Source of the DNA: Branchiostoma lanceolatum
Taxonomy: Eukaryota > Chordata > Leptocardii > Amphioxiformes > Branchiostomatidae
Length of the DNA: 64,000 nt
Assembly (NCBI RefSeq): GCF_035083965.1
Contig: NC_089735.1
Coordinates: forward strand, 11,000,001-11,064,000
Reading direction: 5' to 3'
In this document: piece after piece, positions 13,001 through 22,339 of the stretch
Numbering within the stretch: position 1 is the first letter of the stretch
Layout: each line of letters opens with the position of its first letter
Made by a program: the position numbers and the translations under genes
The notes under the pieces: model-generated
Told to the model about the DNA's origin: nothing
What the model saw: the letters and a program-made list of their open reading frames with translations, nothing else
Database searches by the model: none

Positions 13001-16000
13001 ACCAATATAAGATGATCTATGTACTGATCTTAAGACGTTAGAGGGCTTGATAAGTTGTGATCTCCCTTGTCTCACGGAAAAGATTTACTGATCGTCGTTA
13101 TTGGGATTACAGCTAATAACGGGTATGGTATACACAAAGCACAGATGACACATTACGAAAGCCCTCCTGATGTGCGAAACAAGATCAAGCTAGAAAAGTT
13201 TAAAAGTTCGAGTGAGTTTTAGCAAGTCTATCTGCAGTTAGCAGTGGGTACATATCTTGCAAAGAACACTTATTGACTCATTAATGAGTCTATGTTTTCG
13301 GCGTGTGCTTTTGTGTGAGTCGGTATCCGTTTGCAGTTATTTGAGTGACATCAAGAGAGGAGAGATGAATGCAAAGGTCGGACTTACCGGAGTGGCAGGA
13401 AATACAGAAATACGAGTCAGAGGTGGTAGAACTAGTCGTCAATCATACATGACAGTCCAGATCATGGAGGATGAGGTTACTTATTTACTGAAATGTATCA
13501 TTTTTGGTATCAATGTCTGTTTGTTAGTGTTTTCGCAGTTATGAATCTTCCATTTGCTGGTCATTTTCACCGTAGTTTGACCGTGAAATTGATCAATGGA
13601 CACATGCAATGTCAATCAAACATGATTTGCATGATTAATGAGCCACAATCAAACAAGACATGCAAGGGACTCTAAATATTTCACGGACTCCTGAGATCTT
13701 TGAATTGTTGTTCTCCGTTTGTTACAAACCAGAGGTGTTTCACTGAACGTTGTAATTTCGGCATGCTCCGGTAATGCAGTTTCTAGGTTGTTTAAACTAT
13801 TTGTTTGTTTGTTTATTTTGAAACACCTGGGTAGCCTATTCAGTGCCAATACACTGGTTTTCGATAGGGCCCAGTTTCACATGTACATACATGGAAAATA
13901 AAAAACAACTTACAGAGAAAAAAATTACGACACTATCACACATTGCTAACGACAGCGTCGCAGTGGCTGCAAAATAGCACCAGAAACATCACCAGACGAC
14001 TCTATGTACCTGTAAAGTCTATTTCCGGATCGGAGAGGAGAGCAGAGGAAAATATCCGGGTGCTATAATAGGTTTGAAAACCAGGGTATGTTAGAACATC
14101 TGCTACAGACAGGCGGGCACCAAACCTTATCGCTACGAATGTCTCGGTAGTGGGTTTCTTGGGTTATCTAAGATGTACACAAAGCCATGTTGACGCTAGC
14201 GTTGCGCTGGGTATGCATTAGTACCGGAAACATTAGCAGAGCATGGCAGGTTGATGGATTGCACCCTTAGAGAACACCTTGGTACATATACACAAAGTTC
14301 TCTACACCCTGAAGGGATGAGAGGAACCAACAGTTAGCCTCTGGTGATGATGTACCAATACCTGTCAACATAGAAAGTCGACTAGAATAGAATAGAATAG
14401 AATGGAATAGAATAGAATAGAATAGAACAGAATGGAATATAATATAATATGACAGAACAATCTAGAATAGAATAGAATAGAATAGAATAGAATAGACCAA
14501 AACAGGGTAGAACAGATTAGAACAGATCAGACTAGAATATGACAGAATGGAATAGAACAGAACAGACTGGAATAGACTAGAACAGAAGAGAACAGCCTAG
14601 AACAGGACAGAATAGCACTTCAAAAAAGATTACAAACATCTGATGTTGGGTGACACTTTTCTGCATTATTAGGCAAGATAGTCGAGTATGATCATCAGTT
14701 ACTTGTAGTCTCCTTATATCTGTTGAGTTCTAGATATGTTGGATTGAGTTTATATGAATGAATAAGAGTTCAGATATGAGGAAAGTTCAAAGATCTTTTT
14801 TTCAACGGCCTCACTTTAGAACAGGAGAACATAGCAAATGTGTGCCTAGATATAATTCGCAATGCATTTTGGATACCTTTACTTTTCGTTTACCTAGTAA
14901 CTAGATGGATGATGATTTATCTCTTTTCTTTTTCAGATGAACCATTTCATTTGTGTGTTTTTCCATCTGTTTATTTGTTTGTTTGTTTGTGTTTTGTATG
15001 ATCCTGTAGATAAAGTTGTTTTTATGGCACGTACATATTAAGACATGGATAATGATACTCCATGAATGGTTTGATTGGTTGATACGGGTATATTCCAATT
15101 GGGCGTTCTCATAGGATTCTGATTGGTTAGACGTTTTATCAGCAATTCTCTGATTGGCTAACTGTGGAGAGCTTAAAAGGCAAGGTATCTCTTATTTGAA
15201 CTCCATGTTTTTCTAACGTACTGAATTCTCATCAGTTGTAACTTGCAACTTTCTTTAATTACATACACTAGCACTGACCAGTCATTATGAAAAGACGTTT
15301 TATGAAAACGACATTGTATCATTGTACACGACGTCAGTGTCGATGTTTTCAAGAAACTGGACGGGGGACGTTATGAACTTCCAATCCTTTTTGATACATT
15401 GCTCACGCAAGATCACGTGTTCACGTACGTGTCACGTGAGCAATGGAGTCAGCTATATTGAGGGTCTGGTCGAAAAATTGATGACTTCAGTATCTGTGTC
15501 AAACAATTAAACATTTCCCGATAAGGAAAGGTTTGTCAGAAAAGTGTCATGAAGACAACTGTCGTGACTTGTGATGTTGAGTGTGCGTGTTGTTTTGTCC
15601 CTTTCAGAGTTCGCAATCATGGTCGACATCAAAAACATCTTGAAGAACGACCCAAGGGTTGAAACCCACGGACAGCGTCACTGAAGAAACGCCGGAAAGA
15701 GGTAGTCGGATTTACGTCACCAATCTTCGTCACCACCTCCATGTCTGTCAGCCATCTTGTTTCCTGAGCCTCTTTCTGTTGGCATTGATTTTGAATCAAT
15801 TTTGTTTTTGCAGCAGTTGCCAAGAAACACTACTAATTCACACAAACCTAACCACCGCACTGTGCAAGAACAGTCATCAGAAAGTTCTTGCCCTTGTTTG
15901 AAGACGACTCAAATTTCGTTTTGTTTTTTCTGTTTAGAATTTGCCATTATGGTTGACATCAAGAATATCTTGAAGAATGACCCAAGAGTTCAGCAGCAAA

Positions 16001-16041
16001 GTAACGGTTCACACCAACAGCACAGAGTCACGTACGTGTAG
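4090..16041 (+). CDS. TNNC: Troponin C (partial; 5' exon(s) missing, two alternative terminal exons)
   Basis: Four-EF-hand calcium sensor of the troponin complex; in muscle it binds troponin I and switches thin filaments on when calcium rises. Coding exons seen: 4090-4233, 4561-4670, 6179-6314, then either 15608-15684 (stop 15682-15684) or 15938-16041 (stop 16039-16041). All junctions have AG/GT borders and the frame is continuous. The four 12-residue loops are [36 protein letters not shown] (split over the 4670/6179 junction) and [12 protein letters not shown]. All have acidic residues at positions 1 and 12, so all four look calcium-competent. The [12 protein letters not shown] signature of loop I is typical of troponin C rather than calmodulin. 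The short N-terminal exon(s) before the EFREAF helix were not found in 1-4089 and may lie upstream. The intron before the last exon is 9.3 kb and interrupts the codon of the position-12 Glu of loop IV. A divergent calmodulin-like protein is the main alternative. Confidence 0.85.
4725..4860 (+). repeat. tRNA-derived SINE fragment (candidate)
   Basis: Contains a perfect RNA polymerase III B-box-like GGTTCGAATCC at about 4766-4776, followed by 'GGGAAAGCCACTTAACACCTAT', a tail resembling those I associate with invertebrate tRNA-SINEs. The upstream A-box is poor and the T-stem is not fully paired, so it is not a functional tRNA gene. It lies in the intron after troponin C exon 4561-4670. Confidence 0.4.
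4869..5045 (-). repeat. MITE-like element, 'GGACCAC...TTTTTGGTGGTCC' family
   Basis: Shares with 40108-40274 (opposite orientation) the order: AAACCTGTACAA, ACCACC, AAGGACCAC, CCAATGTGACCA, TTTTTGGTGGTCCCT, ACTATAGTGAC and CCTGTCCACATGGA. A shorter copy of the core is at about 29146-29205. Non-coding. Confidence 0.6.
6338..6442 (+). promoter_or_regulatory. Tandem E-box array at the start of the 9.3-kb troponin C intron
   Basis: Six CACGTG palindromes (6338, 6349, 6371, 6393, 6426, 6437) plus CACATG and CACTTG variants lie in about five 22-bp units reading CACGTGAGGGYCACATGTTGAT. The array begins only 24 bp after the exon end at 6314. CANNTG sites bind bHLH factors, and some vertebrate troponin C genes carry intronic enhancers, so a muscle enhancer is conceivable. 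A simple minisatellite is the null explanation. Confidence 0.4.
6476..6618. repeat. MITE-like element with 30-bp inverted ends ('GGATTCGCGAATCC' family)
   Basis: The left end reads ACCCTGTTTACAACAGGATTC; the right end, on the other strand, reads ACCGTTTATACGAGGATTC. Both continue into GAATCCGGATTCA-like sequence. About 143 bp, non-coding. The element at 38868-39072 has similar design and wording (GACCCTCTTCATACCAGG...TGGATTCAC) and is probably related. Confidence 0.6.
7378..7659. repeat. MITE-like element, 'CTTACATCTGC' family
   Basis: The left end CCAAGCACATGTAAGGACCC (7379 on) and the right end GGATCCTTACATCTGCTTGG (7632-7651) are inverted repeats. About 280 bp, lying in the large troponin C intron. 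The right end is nearly identical to that of the 1230-1386 element. Confidence 0.6.
7862..8041. repeat. Foldback element between two poly-G tracts
   Basis: A palindrome of about 137 bp (7883-8019) has arms beginning CCTGAGTACCAGCC and, on the other strand, CCTGAGTGCCAGCC, matching for about 50 bp through AGCTTCCGT.CGCTACCC. Runs of G flank it at 7863-7881 and 8027-8040. Both strand slippage and G-quadruplex formation are plausible here. Confidence 0.55.
9030..9400. repeat. Probable dispersed repeat with poly-G and poly-C tracts
   Basis: Contains GTAGCCAGGATTTTGAATGG followed by 13 or more G, later a run of C, and an internal direct repeat of 'ATTTTGAAATCGAACCTTTT...GGCACTTCCTGTGTTTTT' (about 9168-9210) and its variant at about 9350-9392. 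Open frames across it are low-complexity and not gene-like. Confidence 0.35.
10868..11118. repeat. 33-bp minisatellite
   Basis: Seven to eight units of GTTGGGAGTTNGTCGTGAAC + AAGGTCATCTGTG, spaced exactly 33 bp (GAACAAGGTCATC at about 10886, 10919, 10952, 10985, 11018, 11051, 11084). Because 33 is a multiple of 3 and the unit lacks stops in two frames, it makes artificial 11-residue-repeat ORFs. Confidence 0.9.
14378..14620. repeat. Pentameric satellite (TAGAA)n
   Basis: About 240 bp of AGAATAGAAT repeats with increasing C/G variants (AGAACAG, AGACTAG) toward the 3' side. Simple-sequence DNA in the large troponin C intron. Confidence 0.9.
15608..15684 (+). CDS. TNNC: Troponin C terminal exon, copy A
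   Basis: First of two alternative last exons. The acceptor is a pyrimidine run ending CTTTCAG at 15607. The first two bases (AG) complete the Glu codon begun at 6314. The exon encodes [18 protein letters not shown], then the short tail ETHGQRH and a TGA at 15682-15684. No poly(A) hexamer was noticed between this stop and copy B, so both may share a downstream 3' end. In that case copy A needs either read-through of the copy B region as 3'UTR or mutually exclusive splicing. Confidence 0.8.
15938..16041 (+). CDS. TNNC: Troponin C terminal exon, copy B
   Basis: Second alternative last exon, 253 bp after copy A. The acceptor is a T-rich tract ending TGTTTAG at 15937. The exon completes the same Glu codon (G+AA) and encodes the identical 18 residues [18 protein letters not shown]. 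It then has a different, longer tail ([16 protein letters not shown]) and stops at TAG 16039-16041. Nine of the 18 shared codons differ from copy A, every one synonymously. The intron sequences around the copies are not obviously alike, so the duplication is old and the protein sequence has been held constant. Confidence 0.8.
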
Positions 16042-16826
16042 AAACGTCATTTCCGGGCACGATACGTCATTTCCTGAAGAGACGGAGAAAGAGAGAGAGG
16101 GAGAGACAGAGAGCTGTCCACTGTGTTTGAAAATTGCTGCTGCGGGGTCAGCATTGAGAAGGCCTCCGGTGCTCCGGACTTTCACGAAGATCAACACCTG
16201 AAGCCGTAGGACGATGAAGAAGAGGCCGCCACGGTTGCCATGGCAACCAATAACTTGCCCTTCTCTGTATGTAAAGCGGTAGGCTAGATGACAACGACGG
16301 CAGGTCCTTGATTTTTAAAAGACACTTTAATTCGAAGAAACGTAGCATGTTATGAACAAAAGGGGCTTGTGAGCAAAATGAGTTTTAGTTAGGGTCTGGA
16401 ATTTATAAGACAGTAGCTACAAGGAAAACTGGTATCCATCCTATTCTATCCCCGGTTTGCTCCCATCTCATCAAGATGTTGGGTGCTAGATTATTCGGCA
16501 ACTAGATCGATCGGAGGAGCGAACTGGAGCTGGAAGAGGATGGATACCAGGCGGTCTTTAAAGGAATGGCGATCCAGCCTTTCATCACAGTATCCATCTC
16601 CATCCACGGCTGTGCACAGTTAGTACATAGAGTGTAGGGTACGGAAAAGGAGACTATGCCGTCACTACACAGTCTTACTACGAAGGAAAACGAGTCCACG
16701 CGTTTGGCACCTTTAGAGTCTAGTCTTATTCTCCTCATCAGAAAAGCACGGATGTCGTCCTGGCCGGAGGCCTGGCCCTGAATGGAGACTTAGCTTTTAG
16801 AGGTCGTTTTTCAAGCGGTTTTAAAT

Positions 16827-16832
16827 ATTAAA
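16827..16832 (+). terminator. Possible poly(A) signal ATTAAA for troponin C
   Basis: First ATTAAA noticed after either troponin C stop codon, about 790 bp downstream of the copy B stop. Another ATTAAA lies at 18668-18673. Hexamer only; no transcript evidence. Confidence 0.25.
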
Positions 16833-18186
16833 GCGGTCGAAACATCGACCGACATGAAACTTAACGTTTCTACAGTGTTATAATCAGGTGATCAGTGCAA
16901 TGTTGGAATGTACATTATATATAAAACTATATGAATGTGATTAACTATGATAGAATACATTGAATGTTTACCTAATGTACAAATGAATTGCTTATATATT
17001 CCTTAGCAAGTTTGACAAATGTGTCTATCAACAATAACAACATCTGAACATTGAACTTACAATAACATCCTTTAACGACGTTCAGGTAACGTCAGGAATT
17101 CTCGTAGCCAGACCTCATTATCATTCACCGCACATCTGAATTCGTACGAGTATTTGGCGTCTACTGAAGCACGCAGATGCCATAGGGTAGTTTAATGTTC
17201 AACTGTTACACACAAAGTGTTGAACTTGGGATGGTAATGGGAAGGTTTGGAAGGAGTTGCTTTGAACTCGATGTTAGTAAGAAGTTAGTATTTGCATATC
17301 ACTGTTTGTAGCCACATGACATGAATGAGAATGTTGTTACATGTGGACGTGATTGTACGTTCGTTGGGTACACCCTATACAGGCATGTTTGTGTTTGAAT
17401 TTGACCTTATATACTGACGAGCCGAAAGCTAATTTAAGGTTCATATTGTATTGAACGAAGGAAACTTAAGGTCTAACACTGAGTGCTTACCTGGGTACCG
17501 GTGTTTTGAAAATCAAGAAAGACATAACCTGTTTTTATCTTCCAACTTGGAGTAGATGACAGAGAAGGAAGGAGGAAAGCAAGGGCGGAAATGAAAACGG
17601 TGTTTCTTTGTAAGTCGACTGTGTTAACATTGGGTCCAACAAAAGTGCAAGATAGTCTGCTGTATCTGTACAGAAAACATTTGAAAGAATTGTCCGTTCA
17701 CATTGTTACCGCCAGGAGGCGTTGTTACCCTTTGCTAGCAGGTTGCTGAAATGTAGAATTGTCAATAGAATATGCAGGCAATAACTTCGATAGAAATCAG
17801 ATTTATTTCGTGTGTAACGTTTGATGAGATTCCTTTGTACAGACAAGTGCGCTTTTGTTATCTGGTTGTATTTTGAAATGAACTGTGCACGTGTAACTTA
17901 CGCTGTTTGATAGATACTGTTTAGTGGTATCGTTATTGGCTGTTGACATAGTAGAAAGCTCAACTTTGTTTCCGTGCAAAATACTCACACCAAATATCTG
18001 CAGTCTTTCTCAGGATCATAAATGCAGGAAAGTTGATATCGCCCGCCGTCTTTAGCTGTTGATGATCAGCCAAATTTCCGTTTGTACACCTTATGTTTTG
18101 GACCAAAGTTCAGATACAGTACTATGTTTAGCATCAACTTGTTGTTTGATTACTTTGTTTGATTATTTGTACGAACTAACATATAG

Positions 18187-18400
18187 TGTTCTATGAACTG
18201 GTGTGCTACGAACTAGTATTCTATGAACTAGTGTTCTGCGAACTAACTGTTCTAAAATCTGGTGTTCATGCAATAACTGACTGTGTACTAGTGTGCTATG
18301 AAATAGTGTTCGAAGAACTATTGCGAATTAAGTGTTCTATGAACTGGTGTTCTACGAACTTGAAGTTTTCTGCGCGAACTAGTGTTCTACGTCCGGTTTT
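18187..18400. repeat. Degenerate 'GTGTTCTATGAACTA' tandem repeat
   Basis: About ten imperfect units of 15-20 bp reading GTGTTCTATGAACTAGT, many partly self-complementary (TTC..GAA, ACTAGT). Non-coding despite an open frame. Confidence 0.7.
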
Positions 18401-19296
18401 CAGGCCGTCAATTATGATGGCAACTATTTTCATTGCGTTGTAAATATTGACTGAGATAACCTCGATTTATCTCATTATTTTCTGATGATATTTGAAGATA
18501 CCCATTGGCTGACCATCAAGGAAGTTATCTCATATGATACAATATCATATTCTGCTGTATCACTGAGCCTCTTTATCGTAATCTTCTTGTTGTATGACAT
18601 AGTGATAAAAACGTGCCATCAAGTGACAGTGAAATCGTCAGACTCGTAGCATCCATAGTTGGTGTTTATTAAAGATATGACGTACTACTCACCACAACTT
18701 ATGGCTGTTTCTTGGGTTTGGTTCTGAGTGATCTCCAAGCAGATGTTAGGTTCAAATAGTTTTCTGCCTGCCACGGTTTTTTGACACTTAAGACTGAAGT
18801 TGGTGTTGAGACAACTTAATCAAATCCGACATAAATCTACTTTATTCAGATAACAGTATGACTTCGTGTGCGCATGCACAGTAGCACTGACACAGTGTAG
18901 GTGAGTGGTCGGATTCACATCGGTACTTTTGTATAATATCAGCTCCTAGATTCAAGTTATGAACAGGTGGTAAAACAATTTTCTATCTTCTCGCTGCTGT
19001 TTAAGGGTGCCAGGGAGGGGTAGCTACACCATAGAAGTGCCCCTCCCTAGGCCCTGAGCCAGGGTCTTCAGAGGGTGGGGTGGGTGCTAGAGGAGCCCGG
19101 CAGTATATGAAAGATACTAACAGACGAACATACTTTAGGCACACTCGCATAATCAAATAAATACACACTCAAATATTCACACATACACACACACACACAG
19201 CCAGTTGACATGCTTTCCTTAATTCTGGAGACCTTGGAAACTAGAGTATGATTCATACCTTAGAAAAAAAGACATTGTAGACCAACGGCCAAATAA

Positions 19297-19302
19297 TTTA
19301 TT
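19297..19302 (-). terminator. Possible poly(A) signal AATAAA for ZSWIM8
   Basis: TTTATT on the plus strand. It is the first AATAAA I noticed on the minus strand downstream of the ZSWIM8 stop (22340-22342), implying a 3'UTR of roughly 3 kb. Other poly(A) sites may be used. Confidence 0.3.
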
Positions 19303-20259
19303 GATAATTGATGTCTGTAAAAAGAACACTTTTTTCCTACAGAAAGTTTTCATTTTCATTTTTCTCCCTCTAATACACTACTGATGTTCTGTTCTACACA
19401 ACATACCTACTTCTGTCTCTACCCTTCGCACCACCACGTTAGACTCTGGAATCACAAAAAATCAGGACATTTCTGTATGGAAATCATCTACGAATCACTC
19501 TAAAGTTCGACCCACTCTCCTTCTCTGGCATTTACAGCAATCTGGAATGAATGACCTAAAATGGCCATGTACACTTGGTGTAAGGAAGAATGGTCAATAA
19601 ATTGTTCATACATGATAATTAGAGCATCTACAAATGGTTTGTGTACAGTGAAAACGGCTATGAATCATTCCTAAATGGCATGTGACAATGTGGCTATCCC
19701 ATGTTAATCCAAACATCAATAAAACCATGCATGTGTCATTGTAATAAAACGGAAATAACAATGTACATATTCCATGTCATCAAAGTTTCATGCATGTTTG
19801 GTGGTGAACATACATTCATGGTTTGAACATGAAAAAAAACATGGTTCTGCATATGTCATGTAAACAGACCATAACCATGCATAAGGGAACCATAACATCA
19901 ACAAGAACATATCCAACTATATCATGTAGTTAACAACCTTTCCTCATATCTACTTTTCAGAGATGATTCTGCTAATTCAGCAGTAGGGTTTTATCTCCTT
20001 CTGGTTTCTATGTACAACTTATAAAGTGTTGATGAAGTTAGATGAAGCCACATTGAATGACAGGCACAGTTCTAACCGAGAGTTCTCTGGTTTCTGTTGT
20101 CGGTAGAAGAATATCTCTATGTACAAAATCAACAATACCAAAGTATAAGTCAAGTTCACTCTTGGATATACAAGTTAAGACATCATCAAATGTGACAGAA
20201 GCGTAGTTACCAACAATAAAGTGTGATGCTTTAAGGTGCAGTTGTTTCTAGTGTTCTTG

Positions 20260-20273
20260 GCGCCACCTAGTGG
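20260..20273 (-). promoter_or_regulatory. CTCF-type binding motif
   Basis: The minus strand reads CCACTAGGTGGCGC, which fits the bilaterian CTCF consensus CCASYAGRKGGCRS at all 14 positions. It lies between the convergent 3' ends of troponin C and ZSWIM8, where an insulator or loop anchor would make sense. Binding is inferred from the motif only. Confidence 0.5.
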
Positions 20274-22339
20274 CAGGCAACTGTATCGCAGCATCGCACA
20301 AGCGACATTGGAGACAAACAGACAGTAACAAAGACATAGAGGAAGATTTGTCCATATGAGCCATTTGTGACAAGGGTGGGGGACAGTTTGGACATGAAAG
20401 GCAATGTGGCAATGCATAGAACATGATGTAAGCAGAAGAAAAACGGAGTGGAAGCCAAAACAAAACAAGACCTCTACATGAAAAATTACGAAGTTTCTGT
20501 ACTACTCTACATGTTAAATCCAGTCTACACTGGATGAGTACAACTCAGAACCATTCTAACACAATCTTTTAGGTACAGAACAATAGACTGACAATTTTAA
20601 CATCGTCTTAGCAAAATATGTGTTAACGGAAGTTGGTACTAGGTAATGCCGTAGCAGGAATGATGCAATGAAATGGCAATGTGAGGGTGAGAACAGGAAC
20701 AGTATGAAAACAGTGCACATTTCAGAACCTTGCAATCGTTTCTCATCCTCAGGAACAAACATGTATGTCTATATCTGCATTGCTACATCTACTGCAAAAA
20801 CACGGGAAGATCGGAACATGCAGAACATGCTATTCTAACATCACATGCGCAGGACTCACCATTAACAACAACTCACACGCGCGTACGCACACAGCCAACG
20901 CTCACAGTCAACATTACACCGATAGAAAAATTCTTTTACATCAAGTCACACTTTTTTTCACCATCACCCGCTGGAAAACTTAGGTTGTATGTAATTCAGT
21001 TCAGTGTGTTTCTCTCTTAACGTTGTACCAACGATCTCTTAATGTTAACTACTGTGATTATTGTACAGATTAGGTCATACAGGAAAGTGGTGCCTTGTAA
21101 CTTGTCTCCCCTTCCTGATCTTTTTTATATTTTCCTGAGTAATGTTGGTACAACAGCACCACCTTGCAGTTTGACCAAGATCTGCATGACACATAACACC
21201 ATATCTTAGTGCAGCGCCTCAATGGATTCGCCTGCAAAGGTCACATTTTACGCAATAACCTTTCAGTTCTAACATTTTTCTATCTGATGGTCCATTCTAA
21301 GAATGGACTAGTCTTAGATCAGGTTAGTTTCAGAGATACTGAAACATGAAGACAAGGAGAGGGAACCTACAAACCCAAAAGGTTCCTGATGGTATACCTT
21401 TCATACATTTGGTAGTGTCATGGCGGCTACCACGATTAAAAATGGCTGCCATTGACCCTCAGTATCATCCTATATCTTAGTAGATATACTATAAGCAAAT
21501 ATCAAATGATACGTAAAGGGCTTTTTGTTCATAACAGCCACATACAAGGTTAACACATGACAAAGGCTTCATTTTCTCCCCAGATCAATAGAAAACCAAA
21601 ATTACACTCAAACCTTCAAGGTGGCATCAGTGAAACCGTTCAAATTGGGTGTATCATAGTCTCCTTGCTAAACAACCATCTATGGGGTGACAATCTTGGG
21701 GGAGGGGTTCATTAACCCCAGCCAGCGAGAGATTGTGTAAACACAGGCTACCCCACTGCCTTCATCAAGCTAATAGGAACTGTCTCCTTGTTACATTGTG
21801 ACGTTAATCATCAGAACAAGGATACGTTCTTGAATGCGCAAAGAGGCAAAGAAAATTATATCATTGTGTAGCAAAGAAACTATGATGTGTTGATTTACGT
21901 AACTGTTGAAACTATTTACGGAGTTCAACATGGGGTTATCAATCTTATAAACTGTCAGGTTAATTCTGAAGCATGGAACAAATGGTTTTAACTAATAATG
22001 TACAAAAATGGATACGTATAGTTTACAAACATTCCGCACACTGCAAACACAAGCATAAGAAATTCATCATCATCAGCTGAGATTACAGAACAAATAACAG
22101 TGAAAATTGATAATGTACATTATTTTCAAGACTGTACAGAGCAGTGCCAACATAACTCCTATGGAAATCAGGACTGCTGATAGCATTTCATTGGAAACAA
22201 TGGGAGAATTTACACAACTACATGAGAATCAACCAGCATGTAATCAAGCCACCCCCACAATCAAAGTGAGCCGGACCAGCAGATGGACACTACAGAGTAA
22301 GTGCTGGACTAAACCACTTGCCCCGAAGGGTGGGCAGCC

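Larger units (their letters stand above)
6315..15607 (+). other. 9.3-kb last intron of troponin C
   Basis: Apart from the repeats listed separately, no exon, RNA gene or recognisable protein family was seen on either strand. Long open frames at 8818-9174 and 10814-11172 are explained by G-runs and the 33-bp minisatellite. A second cluster of CACGTG motifs (15414, 15420, 15433 area) lies about 170-190 bp before terminal exon A. Confidence 0.6.
16042..22339. other. Tail-to-tail spacer and 3'UTRs of troponin C and ZSWIM8
   Basis: No convincing coding sequence. The plus-strand side should carry the troponin C 3'UTR; the first ATTAAA seen is at 16827-16832. The minus-strand side should carry the ZSWIM8 3'UTR; the first AATAAA seen on the minus strand is at 19302-19297, which would give a 3'UTR of about 3 kb. 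A degenerate 'GTTCTATGAACTA' repeat (18187-18400), a short CA run (about 19185) and a CTCF-like site (20260-20273) are also present. Confidence 0.5.
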
